Below, in pieces: positions 18,358 through 27,885 of a stretch of DNA of 64,000 nt (position 1 is its first letter; the number at the start of each line of letters is the position of its first letter). Under the pieces are notes generated by a model. That model did not search any database. It was not told the DNA's origin and worked only from the letters and a program-made list of their open reading frames with translations. Source of the DNA: Heterotrichella gracilis (Eukaryota; Sar; Xanthophyceae; Tribonematales; Xanthonemataceae); assembly GCA_032358255.1 (NCBI GenBank), contig JAULBX010017859.1, forward strand, positions 2,316 through 66,315, read 5' to 3'. Both the position numbers and the translations under genes were made by a program.

Positions 18358-19542
18358 CTAGGTAAAGGCATTAATACCGGTCACATCCATTCCGGTGATC
18401 AACAAATGAATATCGTGTGTTCCTTCATAGGTGATCACCGATTCTAAATTCATCATGTGACGCATAATAGGGTACTCACCGGTAATTCCCATTCCACCAT
18501 GAATTTGACGGGCTTCGCGGGCAATGGTTAAAGCCATATGGACATTGTTACGTTTGGCCATACTAATTTGTGCAGGCGTCGCTCTGTGTTCGTTCTTTAA
18601 TACACCTAAACGCCAGGTTAACAGTTGCGCTTTGGTAATTTCAGTGATCATCTCGGCTAATTTTTTTTGCGTTAATTGAAAACCGGCAATTGGTCTGCCA
18701 AATTGAATGCGCTCTTTGCTGTAACGCAAAGCACTATCGTAACAATCCATGGCGGCGCCAATCACTCCCCAGGAGATTCCAAAACGGGCAGAGTTTAAAC
18801 AACCTAAGGGTCCTTTTAATCCTTTGATGTTTGGAAAAATATTTTCTTTTGGAACTTTTACATTATCAAACACTAATTCTCCGGTAGCACTGGCGCGCAA
18901 ACTCCATTTGCCGTGAGTTTCAGGAGTAGTAAATCCTGCCATACCTCTTTCCACCACCAAACCTCTTATCTCACCGGCTTCGTCTTTTGCCCAAACAACA
19001 GCAATATCCGCAAAGGGAGAGTTGCTGATCCACATTTTAGCGCCATTCAAGATCACGTGTTTTCCATCACCGGCATCTTTAAAATTAGTCAACATACCAC
19101 TTGGATTGCTGCCATGATCTGGCTCGGTTAAACCGAAACAACCCATCATATCGCCACTGGCTAATTTTGGTAAATATTTTTTCTTTTGTTCTTCACTTCC
19201 ATAAGTGAAAATAGGAAACATCACTAAGGAGCTCTGAACGGATGCTGTAGAACGTAAACCGCTATCACCGCGCTCTAATTCCTGCATAATTAATCCATAA
19301 GAGATTTGATCCAAACCGGCTCCACCATATTCTGTGGGAATGTATGGACCAAAAGCACCAATTTCAGCCAAACCTTTTATCCATTGTTTTGGAAACTCTG
19401 CTTTTTGACAAGCCTCTTCAACAATTGGTGTGACTTCTTTTTTTACCCAGGCGCGAGCCGTGTCGCGAATTAATTTATGTTCGTCGCTTAAAAGCTCGTC
19501 CATTAAATAGTAATCATGTGCTTGAAAATTATCGCTTGCCAT
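18358..19542 (-). CDS. Acyl-CoA dehydrogenase, glutaryl-CoA dehydrogenase type
   Basis: 394 residues, full length for the family. The FAD and substrate motifs are in place: RSTASVQSSLVM near 97 (the glutaryl-CoA-binding Arg/Ser segment), CFGLTEPDHGSNPSGM near 135, WISNSPFADI near 170, QIHGGMGITGEYP near 345, and ITYEGTHDIH with the catalytic Glu at about 373. This set matches glutaryl-CoA dehydrogenase, which oxidises and decarboxylates glutaryl-CoA to crotonyl-CoA in lysine and tryptophan breakdown and passes electrons to ETF. No other gene of that pathway is nearby. It could act on a related short acyl-CoA, but the glutaryl signature is good. Confidence 0.88.
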   Translation of the reverse strand: MASDNFQAHDYYLMDELLSDEHKLIRDTARAWVKKEVTPIVEEACQKAEFPKQWIKGLAEIGAFGPYIPTEYGGAGLDQISYGLIMQELERGDSGLRSTASVQSSLVMFPIFTYGSEEQKKKYLPKLASGDMMGCFGLTEPDHGSNPSGMLTNFKDAGDGKHVILNGAKMWISNSPFADIAVVWAKDEAGEIRGLVVERGMAGFTTPETHGKWSLRASATGELVFDNVKVPKENIFPNIKGLKGPLGCLNSARFGISWGVIGAAMDCYDSALRYSKERIQFGRPIAGFQLTQKKLAEMITEITKAQLLTWRLGVLKNEHRATPAQISMAKRNNVHMALTIAREARQIHGGMGITGEYPIMRHMMNLESVITYEGTHDIHLLITGMDVTGINAFT

Positions 19543-19560
19543 ATTCTTTTAATTTGAATG

Positions 19561-19568
19561 CAAATTTA
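19561..19568 (-). promoter_or_regulatory. Probable -7 element of the acyl-CoA dehydrogenase gene
   Basis: On the minus strand TAAATTTG matches TAnnTTTG, 18 bp before the ATG at 19542. I see no clean -33 element. Confidence 0.45.
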
Positions 19569-19654
19569 ACAATATATAAAACATTTGTTACAGGCATTTG
19601 TTCTAAAATACGAAGATTATAAGCTAATTATTACTTTACTCAATCTACTCATTG

Positions 19655-19687
19655 CTTGTTAAGTCTCATTCAATTTTATTATATTTG
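19655..19687 (+). promoter_or_regulatory. Promoter of the PorP-PorE-like operon
   Basis: CTTG at 19655-19658, 21 nt, then TATATTTG at 19680-19687. The expected start of transcription is near 19694, only about 8-11 nt before the first codon. Confidence 0.7.
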
Positions 19688-19701
19688 TTTATGTTACTTA
19701 T

Positions 19702-20721
19702 TTGGTGAGATCTGCATACTATATTCTCTTCTTTTCCTTTTTATCGGCTGCATGCAGATTTTATGCGCAGGATATTCATTTTTCTCAATTTAACGCCTCT
19801 TTACTTAACCTAAGTCCTGCTTACACCGGTATGTTCAATGGCGACTATCGGGTAGGGGCAGCTTACCGCAGCCAATGGCAAAGTGTACCGGTTTCCTATT
19901 CTACATTTAGCATGGCAGGGGAAAAACGCTTTAAGCCAATTAAATTAGAGAAAGATATGATTGGTGTAGGTCTGCTTTTTAACAACGATCAGGCCGGTGA
20001 TGCTTCTTATCGCAGTACACAGCTTTACGCCAGTGGGTCCTACATTCTTCTGGCCAAAGCCGATAGTTCATTGCTGGTTAGTTTTGGAATGAATATGGGT
20101 TGGTACAGCGTTGGATTTAATTATGATAAAATGACCTTCGATTCGCAGTTTGACGGCTTAGCTTATAATAGCTCTCTTGGAAGTGGAGAAACATTCAGCT
20201 GGACAAAACGAAATTTTGTGGATTTTAGTTTTGGTTCGGTCGTTCAATACATTCACCGATCGAAACACCGTTTTACGTATGGATTGGGAATTCATCATTT
20301 GTCATCGCCTGTCATTACCTATCAGGGAAACGACTTAAGCCGACTCGATTATAAATTCACTAATTGTTTAAGTTACAACACTCCTTTGAATGAACGAATA
20401 GACCTCTTAGCAGAAGCCTTGGTCACCTTGCAGGGAAAAAACATCGAATTGGTTCCTCATGTTTCATTCAAGTATTTTACCAACAGAAATGAAAATCAAG
20501 CTATTCAAGGCGGCTTATGTTTAAGAGCCAAAGATGCAGTAGTAGTGAGGTTAGGTTATCAGTACCGAACTCTTCAAAGCGGCATTTCGTATGATATTAA
20601 TCTCAGTAAATTTAATGCAGCCACTAATTTAAGAGGTGGCTTTGAACTATTTGTCAATTATGTGATCAAGGTGAAACCGGGATTCATCGCAAAAAAAAGA
20701 TATTGTCCGGTTTTTATGTAA
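19702..20721 (+). CDS. PorP/SprF-family type IX secretion membrane protein
   Basis: 339 residues. A signal sequence ends near YAQDIHFSQFNASLLNLSPAYTGMFNGDYRVGAAYRSQW, which is the hallmark N-terminus of mature PorP/SprF proteins. The rest alternates short beta strands of an outer-membrane barrel (about 14 strands). PorP-type proteins help present or anchor T9SS-exported proteins at the surface and are often paired with an OmpA-like PorE partner; that partner follows 1 bp later. No ATG start is available: TTG 19702 and the adjacent GTG 19705 are the candidates, and both give a very short leader. Family call firm; which paralogue of porP it is cannot be told. Confidence 0.92.
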   Translation: MVRSAYYILFFSFLSAACRFYAQDIHFSQFNASLLNLSPAYTGMFNGDYRVGAAYRSQWQSVPVSYSTFSMAGEKRFKPIKLEKDMIGVGLLFNNDQAGDASYRSTQLYASGSYILLAKADSSLLVSFGMNMGWYSVGFNYDKMTFDSQFDGLAYNSSLGSGETFSWTKRNFVDFSFGSVVQYIHRSKHRFTYGLGIHHLSSPVITYQGNDLSRLDYKFTNCLSYNTPLNERIDLLAEALVTLQGKNIELVPHVSFKYFTNRNENQAIQGGLCLRAKDAVVVRLGYQYRTLQSGISYDINLSKFNAATNLRGGFELFVNYVIKVKPGFIAKKRYCPVFM

Positions 20722-20722
20722 G

Positions 20723-22699
20723 ATGAAAAAACGACTCATTCATAGTCTTCTGATACTGTTTTGCGTTCATTTTTCGACGGCACAAACAAATCAAATGCTC
20801 CGTTCTCAGGCCATTGCAGCTGAGAAGAACAAAGATTGGTATGGTGCTCAGCAATATTATAGTCGTTTGTATGCGGCCGATAGCAGCAATATTAAAATAC
20901 AATATGCCTTTGCCGAATCAGCCCGGTTAGCTTACGATCTTTCTACAGCTTATTATTTGTATTCAAAAACAGCAGCTTTGGATAATGGTAGAAGATTTCC
21001 GCTCACTTTTTACTGGATGGGGCAAATTTTAAAGAATAAACAAAAGTATAAAGAAGCAAAACAATGGTTTACCAAATTTTATAAACTCGACCTTAAAAAG
21101 GAAAAATACCAGTATTATAAGATGAAGTCAAAACTGGAAATGGAAGCCTGTGACCTTGCTCAAATATTGATCAAATCGCCGGTATTACCACCACCGGAGC
21201 ACCTCGATGTCACCGTTAATTCAAAATTGAGTGAGTACTCAGCCTTCGAAAGAGACAGTAGTTTGTATTTTTCTTCCATTCGTGTTCCCGAACGTAAAGC
21301 AGCACCAAAGAATGTGGAAGAGGCACAATTGGAAGCAGATAAGATCACCTACAGTAAAATTTACCGCTCTGAAAGTAAAAACCAGAAATGGAAAAAAATA
21401 AAGGTGTTGGACACGCTTATCAATGCCAATCGCATGCACACCGCTAACGCTTGTTTTAATGAAGATATGACACAAATGGTGATCTCCCGTTGTGTAGCGC
21501 TCAATGCCAGTGAATACCGCTGTGATTTATACATCAGTTATCTTAAAAATAAAAAGTGGACCAATGCCATTAAGATGGAAGAGCCGGTAAATCAAGCAAG
21601 CGTGAGTACCACTCAACCAAATTTTGGAATGCTCAATGGTAAGAGAGTGTTGTTTTTTTCCAGTGACCGGGCAGGTGGAGAAGGGGGATTGGATATTTGG
21701 TATTCAGTGATCAACGATAACGGTACTTATGAAAAACCGGTGAATGCCGGTAAATCAATTAATACTCCCGATGATGATATCACGCCTTGGTTTGTTAACA
21801 ACGACAGTACCTTGTATTACAGCAGCAGCTATCCAAAAGGATTTGGCGGATTTGATGTTTTTAAAAGTGAGTACCGGAATTTTCAATTCAATGCAGCTCA
21901 AAATATGGGTTATCCTATCAACAGCAGTTTTAACGATGTTTATTTTTCAACGAATTCAGAAAATACCAGAATGTATGTATCCAGCAACCGTGTTGGTTCT
22001 TTCTTTGAAGGAAAACAAAATTGTTGTAATGACATTTACCGCTTTAGATTAGATACTCTAAAACATATACCACAATTGAAAGTGGATACGACACTTGTTT
22101 TTAAAGAAAAGTTAAAACTTCTTGTGCCATTAACCTTGTATTTTCATAATGATGAACCGGACCCAAAAACAAAGAATACCACAACTACTAAAAATTACGA
22201 GACTACCTATACCGATTATAAAGTGCTTTCAGCAGAGTATCTGAAAGAATACACCACCGGTTTAAAAGGCGATAAAAAAGAATTGGCCGCAAACAGGATC
22301 AGTAATTTTTTTACAGATAGTGTAGAAGCCGGTATTGACGGACTCAGACAGTTTACCGATTTGTTAGAAAAAGTGGTGAAGAATGGTGAGACAGTAAAAA
22401 TAACCTTGAAGGGTTATTGCAGTCCCTTAGCCAGCACCGATTACAATATCAATTTAGCGAAACGCCGCATCAGTAGTTTGAAAAATTATTTTATGGAAGC
22501 AAAAGGTGGTTTGTTTGTCAAATACATGAACAACACCGTTGAAGGCGAAGGTAAAATTTTGATTGAGCAGGTAGAAATTGGTGAATTACCGGTATCCAAG
22601 ACCAGTGATGATTTGAAAGATAAACGAAATTCCGTTTATAGTCCCACGGCAGCTTCTGAAAGAAAAATTCAGATCATTGCTGTTAGTTATGGACAGTGA
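20723..22699 (+). CDS. PorE-like OmpA-family protein with TPR and PD40 propeller
   Basis: 658 residues with signal peptide (HFSTAQ). Order: TPR-like repeats (about 25-130), a WD40/PD40 beta-propeller (about 165-450; FSSDRAGGEGGLDIWYS, YSSSYPKGFGGFDVF and MYVSSNRVG are typical blade motifs), then a C-terminal OmpA-like peptidoglycan-binding domain (about 535-658; GYCSPLASTDYNINLAKRR). The same architecture is known for PorE, which links the T9SS outer-membrane ring to peptidoglycan. Its immediate position behind a porP/sprF gene, with an effectively fused operon (1 bp apart), supports that role. It differs from canonical OmpA in having Ser where the motif usually has Asp (GHCD), while the second Asp and Arg are kept. 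Confidence 0.88.
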   Translation: MKKRLIHSLLILFCVHFSTAQTNQMLRSQAIAAEKNKDWYGAQQYYSRLYAADSSNIKIQYAFAESARLAYDLSTAYYLYSKTAALDNGRRFPLTFYWMGQILKNKQKYKEAKQWFTKFYKLDLKKEKYQYYKMKSKLEMEACDLAQILIKSPVLPPPEHLDVTVNSKLSEYSAFERDSSLYFSSIRVPERKAAPKNVEEAQLEADKITYSKIYRSESKNQKWKKIKVLDTLINANRMHTANACFNEDMTQMVISRCVALNASEYRCDLYISYLKNKKWTNAIKMEEPVNQASVSTTQPNFGMLNGKRVLFFSSDRAGGEGGLDIWYSVINDNGTYEKPVNAGKSINTPDDDITPWFVNNDSTLYYSSSYPKGFGGFDVFKSEYRNFQFNAAQNMGYPINSSFNDVYFSTNSENTRMYVSSNRVGSFFEGKQNCCNDIYRFRLDTLKHIPQLKVDTTLVFKEKLKLLVPLTLYFHNDEPDPKTKNTTTTKNYETTYTDYKVLSAEYLKEYTTGLKGDKKELAANRISNFFTDSVEAGIDGLRQFTDLLEKVVKNGETVKITLKGYCSPLASTDYNINLAKRRISSLKNYFMEAKGGLFVKYMNNTVEGEGKILIEQVEIGELPVSKTSDDLKDKRNSVYSPTAASERKIQIIAVSYGQ

Positions 22700-22709
22700 T
22701 ACCTTTTTA

Positions 22710-22795
22710 TTTTCGCGAAGCGAAAAAAATTCATCCGCGAAATTTAATTTGTTATAAAAATTAATCCAAATCTGTGAAATCAGCGTAATCTGCGT
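22710..22795. repeat. Spacer hairpin and degenerate repeat copy
   Basis: TTTTCGC / GCGAAAA inverted repeat (22710-22726) is not followed by a T run on the + strand, so it is not a convincing terminator. Bases about 22766-22795 (aaatctgtgaaatcagcgta and following) match a phrase that recurs in intergenic spacers of this group. Confidence 0.45.
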
Positions 22796-22813
22796 CAAAA
22801 AAGGAAGATGTTT

Positions 22814-24052
22814 TTACTCAAACCTCAAACTATCAATCGGATCTAACTTAGAGGCTCTATTCGCAGGGATATATCCGCTTAATAATCCAACCACAATACA
22901 AATGATCACTCCGGTGACGATCCAGAACCAGGGAATAAAAAATCCGGTATCTAAGGCCAGACTGATCAAATTTCCCATAATGATTCCAAACACAATGCCA
23001 ATGAGTCCGCCCATCACACAAATTACCACACTTTCAATTAAGAACTGATTTTTGATGATCTTTTGAGTAGCACCCATGGCTTTTCTTAAACCTATTTCAC
23101 GGGTACGTTCTGTTACACTTACCAGCATAATATTCATAAGGCCAATGGCGGCTCCCAGCAAGGTGATCAGTCCTATGATGGTAGCACCCATGGTCACTTT
23201 TTGCAGATTACCTATAAGCATGTTGGCCAGGTTATCTGATTTCACGATGTCAAAATCATCTTCGGCAGCGGCCGGTATTTTTCGGATTTTTCTAAAAACA
23301 CCTTTGGCTTCATTTAATAAAATAGTTAACAGTGAAGAATTTTTACTAAGAACATTAATGGTAAAACTCATATCAGGCTTTCCAAAATACTGTCTGGCCG
23401 TGTTTAGTGGGATAATGCAAATTTTATCTCCTCCAAAGCCCGAACTATTACCTTTCGGTTTTAAAACACCTATGACTTTATATCTTCCTGAACCAATTTT
23501 GATGAATTTATTTAGTGCGTCTCCTTTTTTTCCAAACAAAGATTTTTCGACATCCTTGCCAATGAGCGTTAAATGTGTGCTTCCAATAATTTCATTGCTG
23601 CTTAGGTTTCTCCCTTTTTCTAATTCGTAGCCTGCCGTTAAGATGTAATTTTCATCGGCACCAAATACCTGAATATTGGGATTGGTCTTGATGTTTTCAT
23701 AACGCAGTCTGGCTGAAAAACTAGCGAGTGTTGAAACGGAAGTAAAAACCGGATAAGTAAATTCTTTTTTGAAACGAAGTGCTTCTTTAAAGGTGATTGG
23801 TTGGTAGGACTTTGATTTTCTGCCTTTTCTGCCTACACGAATGTTCACGTCTGCGTTGCGAATGGTAAAGGTGTTGGCGCCCATATCCGTAAAATTATCG
23901 TTGATGCCATTTTTAATAGCGTCAATAGCTGATAATATTCCAACAAGCGCCATGATTCCAATGCTGATGATGAGCATGGTGATGACTGCGCGCAGACGAT
24001 TGGCTTTTATGGAACCAAGAGCAATGGATATGTTTTCTTTTAAGAATCCCAC
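22814..24052 (-). CDS. MacB/FtsX-like ABC transporter permease
   Basis: About 412 residues from GTG 24052; a TTG at 24070 is also possible. Architecture of MacB-type permeases: first TM helix (about 20-45), a large periplasmic core domain (about 50-270), then three C-terminal TM helices (about 290-405, GLMNIMLVSVTERTREIGLRKAMGAT is the FtsX signature). Such permeases power export or lipoprotein/efflux mechanics together with a separate ATPase. No ATPase gene is adjacent, so the partner is elsewhere. It is convergent with the PorE-like gene. Confidence 0.88.
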   Translation of the reverse strand: MGFLKENISIALGSIKANRLRAVITMLIISIGIMALVGILSAIDAIKNGINDNFTDMGANTFTIRNADVNIRVGRKGRKSKSYQPITFKEALRFKKEFTYPVFTSVSTLASFSARLRYENIKTNPNIQVFGADENYILTAGYELEKGRNLSSNEIIGSTHLTLIGKDVEKSLFGKKGDALNKFIKIGSGRYKVIGVLKPKGNSSGFGGDKICIIPLNTARQYFGKPDMSFTINVLSKNSSLLTILLNEAKGVFRKIRKIPAAAEDDFDIVKSDNLANMLIGNLQKVTMGATIIGLITLLGAAIGLMNIMLVSVTERTREIGLRKAMGATQKIIKNQFLIESVVICVMGGLIGIVFGIIMGNLISLALDTGFFIPWFWIVTGVIICIVVGLLSGYIPANRASKLDPIDSLRFE

Positions 24053-24225
24053 TGTGATAAAATTACACAAATCATTTATGACAAGAGCAATTACTATTTA
24101 AACTGTTATTAGGGCTGCTGAGTGGCAGAATAAGCAGTTGGAGCGTGTTCATTTTTTAATTGTTAAATTTCCATTCAGATTTAAACGAATTTGTTAGTTT
24201 AGTTTATCATTAATTTTTAAAAAAA

Positions 24226-24231
24226 AGGAGG
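24226..24231 (+). promoter_or_regulatory. Strong Shine-Dalgarno before the DUF1761 gene
   Basis: AGGAGG, 4 nt before ATG 24236. Most genes here lack any Shine-Dalgarno, so this site is unusual; the close spacing makes its use uncertain. Confidence 0.6.
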
Positions 24232-24235
24232 AAAA

Positions 24236-24679
24236 ATGCCTAACATTCAACTAAACATGCTGGCGGTCGGTATCGCTGTAATTGCACACTTTGTTCTTGG
24301 CTTTATTTGGTACACACCACTTTTTGGTAAACGCTGGGGTCGTGAAATGGGTTACGATCCAAATGAAAAACCTAAATCTTCAGAAATGATCAAGGGAATG
24401 GTCTTCAATCTCATTGGTAATTTCTTTTTAGTTTATGTGTTTTCACATAATATTGCTGCTTGGGATCCAAGAAGCTGGGGATTGCCTGCATCAACAGAAT
24501 CAGCCACTTCAACTGCTATGATGGCCGCTGTTTTCACCTGGTTAGGATTTTATTTTCCGGTGGACTTAGGTTCTACTGTTTGGGACAGAAGGTCCTGGAC
24601 ACTTTTTTTCATCAACACCGGGTATCATTTGGCTTCACTCATTGTGGTGGCACTGATCATGGTGTATATGTCAGCATAA
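24236..24679 (+). CDS. DUF1761-family membrane protein
   Basis: 147 residues, four predicted TM helices (about 8-30, 60-80, 95-115, 122-145). N-terminal FVLGFIWYTPLFGKRWGREMG is the DUF1761 signature. Function unknown; the family is small integral inner-membrane proteins. Its leader carries AGGAGG. It is monocistronic, bounded by a terminator. The start ATG 24236 gives the usual family N-terminus. Confidence 0.85.
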   Translation: MPNIQLNMLAVGIAVIAHFVLGFIWYTPLFGKRWGREMGYDPNEKPKSSEMIKGMVFNLIGNFFLVYVFSHNIAAWDPRSWGLPASTESATSTAMMAAVFTWLGFYFPVDLGSTVWDRRSWTLFFINTGYHLASLIVVALIMVYMSA

Positions 24680-24701
24680 AACAGTTCGCGAAAAATAAAA
24701 G

Positions 24702-24737
24702 ATCCTGAATGGAAATTTCCACTCAGGATTTTTTTTT
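24702..24737 (+). terminator. Terminator of the DUF1761 gene
   Basis: ATCCTGA and TGGAAA on the left pair with TTTCCA and TCAGGAT on the right, with one mismatch between the two stem parts, followed by nine T. Confidence 0.9.
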
Positions 24738-24754
24738 GATCGTGTTTCGTTAAG

Positions 24755-26359
24755 CTATTTCGAAATTATGAGTTTGCCAGATTTCACAACTTGCATTTCT
24801 TTTGTAATGGAATAAAAATAAACGGCGTTGCTTAAATGACTTAAATCCAGCTCTAATTCACTTCTTTGATTTAGGTGTTTTTTACAAAACACTATTCTTC
24901 CAAAAATATCCTTAAGCTCGAACGAGTAGGATTCATCTTGACTAAAACTTGAAATTAAAGTGATTTTACCTGAACTTGGATTTGGAAAAACTGACAAGGA
25001 ACCAAGTGAATTTTCTCGTATGTCTGTTGGTTGTTCTAAACATCCGTCTTTTGAGTCTAAACTTAATGATGACATGGTCATACTTAAAGTAGAAAGATTT
25101 CCTCCGGCTATGCTCGTAAAATGAAAAGAGCTTGTGTCAAATACCACAATATTCTGATTGACGGATCCTTTGTAATAACAGGAGATCGAACTGCTGCCAA
25201 GTTCATCAATAATAAAAAGTCCAACATTGTCATAACTATTTTGGGCATTCTGTCTTACATATATTTCTACCGGATTTCCAATAATGGCAGTGTTTTTGTT
25301 GGAGTAGGTTACGGCATCAATATTGGTAAGAGAGGCGCTGGCATACCAATTCGTGAGGCCGAGTGAATCTGTACGAATCAACCAACTTCCGGTGTTTCCG
25401 ACTATCAAATAACCTTTGTCCGAGGTCTTTTTAAGATTCATATCTCTTTTAAATTCTTCGCTAATTGAATTGCTTGAGGGGTAATATGATTTTGCCCAAT
25501 CTTGATTCCCACTGCTATCAATACTTACTAGACATGGTAAACCCGCTGAAATAAGGCACTTGTAACCCTTTTTATCAAGCTGTATGTCTAGGCCTATAAC
25601 ATATTCAACAGAGGCATCACAATATTTTTTACTCCAAACTGAATTTCCGGTTTTATCCAATTTCATGATTGTAGCGCAAGCTCTAAAAACGCCCCCGTTT
25701 TCCATTCCACCAATAACAATATATCCTGAATCGTTACTTTGTTTTACGCTGGAGGCAAAATTATCAGCATATGAATTGGCATACGTTTTTAACCATTCGA
25801 GCCCTCCTGTTTTGCTGAGTTTAGCCACAAATGAATGCTGCCAGGCTCCTGAAACTGTATAAGATAAGAGTGCCGCACCACTGAGAACAAAACCTGAATC
25901 TATAGTAGAATTGATCGAAAGTGGAATTATATTCACATACGGACTTTTATTTAGCTGATGACACCACAAGGTATCTCCATTGGGTTTAAACTTAATACAA
26001 AAGCCATCTCCCCAATAAGTATTTTGACGGAAGTTTTTATATCCTACTGCAGCAAATGAAGAATCTAAAGACTGAGTAGCATCAATAAACTTAGAGCTTT
26101 CAATTCCTACAGAACTACTTAAGTCATAAATTCGACTCCATAAAATGTTACCGGAAGAATCAACTTTAGAAATTGTGTTTTTGTTTCGTTGAATATTTCC
26201 AAAGTAAAGAATGGCATCATCTTTTGTTGGTAAAAGTATTTCTGAACCAATTCCTAAGCCTGGTTTAGATAAGTTTTTGGTTTGAATAAGTTGTGAAAAA
26301 TAATGAGGGGGCAAAAATGCAAGGCAAATGAAAATAAAATAACGACTAGCTTGTTTCAT
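24755..26359 (-). CDS. T9SS-sorted secreted beta-propeller protein
   Basis: 534 residues. Signal peptide (FLPPHYFSQ), then repeated units of about 40-60 residues with the pattern D-S/T-G-N-x-x-W-S/K-x-x-Y and SxDSGYIVxG, a propeller-like repeat common in Bacteroidota surface proteins. Residues about 455-534 are a type A T9SS sorting domain (VFPNPSSGKITLISSFS...AVYFYSITKEMQVVKSGKLIISK). It should be exported by the type IX system, whose PorP and PorE-like parts lie 2 kb upstream. It is a single gene. Its ligand is unknown. Confidence 0.85.
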   Translation of the reverse strand: MKQASRYFIFICLAFLPPHYFSQLIQTKNLSKPGLGIGSEILLPTKDDAILYFGNIQRNKNTISKVDSSGNILWSRIYDLSSSVGIESSKFIDATQSLDSSFAAVGYKNFRQNTYWGDGFCIKFKPNGDTLWCHQLNKSPYVNIIPLSINSTIDSGFVLSGAALLSYTVSGAWQHSFVAKLSKTGGLEWLKTYANSYADNFASSVKQSNDSGYIVIGGMENGGVFRACATIMKLDKTGNSVWSKKYCDASVEYVIGLDIQLDKKGYKCLISAGLPCLVSIDSSGNQDWAKSYYPSSNSISEEFKRDMNLKKTSDKGYLIVGNTGSWLIRTDSLGLTNWYASASLTNIDAVTYSNKNTAIIGNPVEIYVRQNAQNSYDNVGLFIIDELGSSSISCYYKGSVNQNIVVFDTSSFHFTSIAGGNLSTLSMTMSSLSLDSKDGCLEQPTDIRENSLGSLSVFPNPSSGKITLISSFSQDESYSFELKDIFGRIVFCKKHLNQRSELELDLSHLSNAVYFYSITKEMQVVKSGKLIISK

Positions 26360-26460
26360 TTTTTTGGGTTTAAAATTGTGTTATCTAATTTCGGAAATAT
26401 TATTAACGAATCAAAATAAACACCCAAAAGAAATGGAATAAAGCAATCTTACAAAAACAA

Positions 26461-27342
26461 CTATTGATAGATCGCTTTCTTCGCCGCCAATAAGGTATTT
26501 TGTATCAAGGATGCAATGGTCATAGGCCCTACGCCTCCCGGCACAGGAGTAATGTAACTGCATTTAGGCGCCACTTCATCAAACTTAACATCGCCTTTTA
26601 ATACAAATCCACTTTTTGATTCGGTGCTTGGAACGCGGGTAGTGCCCACATCAATCACCACAGCTCCTTGTTTGACCATGTCCGCCGTTAAAAATTCGGG
26701 TTTTCCCAAGGCGCAAACAATAATATCCGCATTCAAGGTGTGTGATTTCAGATCTTTTGTTTTGCTGTGACAAAGAGTGACAGTGCAATTTCCAACCGGA
26801 TTATTTTTAGCCAATAGAATGCTCATAGGTGAACCCACGATGTGGGAACGACCAATGACCACACAGTTCTTACCGGCGGTTTCAATCTTGTATTTGCGTA
26901 ATAACTCTACAATTCCAAATGGGGTGGCACTCACGTATGTTGGCAGATCTAATACCATGCGTCCTACATTTACAGGATGGAACCCATCCACATCTTTTTG
27001 CGGAATAACGGCTTCCAATACCTTGTGTTCGTTGATGTGTTTAGGTAAAGGCAATTGAACAATAAATCCATCCACATCGGGATTGTTATTTAATTCAGAA
27101 ACAGTCTGCAATAGTTTTTCTTCTGTGGTATCTGCCGCTAAACGAATGAGCGTGGATTTAAATCCAACCCGTTCACAACTTTTTATTTTGTTGGCGACAT
27201 AGGTCTCACTTCCGCCATCATTACCCACCAAAATGGCGGCAAGATGAGGTTGTTTGAGTCCTTTAGAAAGCATGGCTTTCACTTCCATAGCAATTTCCTC
27301 TTGTATTTCTAAAGAGATTTTTTTTCCGTCTATTAATTGCAT
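26461..27342 (-). CDS. folD: Methylenetetrahydrofolate dehydrogenase/cyclohydrolase FolD
   Basis: 293 residues, normal length. It has [16 protein letters not shown] (catalytic Tyr and Lys), [14 protein letters not shown], the [12 protein letters not shown]-type segment, the NADP-binding GRSHIVGSP and the C-terminal [14 protein letters not shown]. It interconverts 5,10-methylene-, methenyl- and 10-formyl-tetrahydrofolate in the cytoplasm, feeding purine and formyl-Met synthesis. It stands alone on the minus strand. I see no riboswitch before it. Confidence 0.97.
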   Translation of the reverse strand: MQLIDGKKISLEIQEEIAMEVKAMLSKGLKQPHLAAILVGNDGGSETYVANKIKSCERVGFKSTLIRLAADTTEEKLLQTVSELNNNPDVDGFIVQLPLPKHINEHKVLEAVIPQKDVDGFHPVNVGRMVLDLPTYVSATPFGIVELLRKYKIETAGKNCVVIGRSHIVGSPMSILLAKNNPVGNCTVTLCHSKTKDLKSHTLNADIIVCALGKPEFLTADMVKQGAVVIDVGTTRVPSTESKSGFVLKGDVKFDEVAPKCSYITPVPGGVGPMTIASLIQNTLLAAKKAIYQ

Positions 27343-27492
27343 AGTTTGAACATTAAAAAAATAAAAGGTAAAGAAAGTTTTAAGTTAAAAATAATTCAAT
27401 AAAAGAAAAATTATTTTATGGAAACTAAGCTAAGCTTTTTTTTGAAAAGAAATGTAAACACCTGATTTATCTCATGTTCATTCAGTCTATTT

Positions 27493-27885
27493 TCATTTAC
27501 TGAGTTTAAACATTTTCTGGATATTGCCCGCAAATCCAATGGGTTCTTGTACGGTCATTTTCGCTAAAATTAATTTTCCCATGGTAGAGTCTTTACCATT
27601 TCCATTTTCAGGTTTCTTTACAAATTTAAGTTTAAAAAATCCCAGAAATAAAGCTTCATCCGTAAAACGTGCTTTGCCACTTATACGGGCGCCTTTACCA
27701 CACGCTTTATTAGGACCATATTCACCATGACCATTGTCTTTTATTTCAAGAATAATATTGCCGCAGTCTGAATTCGCAGCTATCCAGGTTCCGGTCATAT
27801 CAATGGGAAACTTATCTATTTTTTTACAAGTTGAATTGGAAAAACAAAAGAGAAATAAAACGAAGGCAGAAAAAAATAATTTCAT
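27493..27885 (-). CDS. Small secreted protein, possible lipoprotein
   Basis: 130 residues, not recognised. An N-terminal hydrophobic segment ends in STC-KK (Cys20), a weak lipobox. The mature part has a lipocalin-like look (MTGTWIAANSDCGNIILEIKDNGHG, then alternating strands), with two further cysteines (Cys41 and about Cys62). Bacteroidota have many small lipocalin-like lipoproteins; this could be one, but there is no motif to confirm it. It is separated from folD by 150 bp and faces a repeat-rich spacer. Confidence 0.65.
   Translation of the reverse strand: MKLFFSAFVLFLFCFSNSTCKKIDKFPIDMTGTWIAANSDCGNIILEIKDNGHGEYGPNKACGKGARISGKARFTDEALFLGFFKLKFVKKPENGNGKDSTMGKLILAKMTVQEPIGFAGNIQKMFKLSK

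Noticed and set aside
22710-22726. Terminator after the PorE-like gene
   Set aside because: The stem is short and no T run follows on the + strand.
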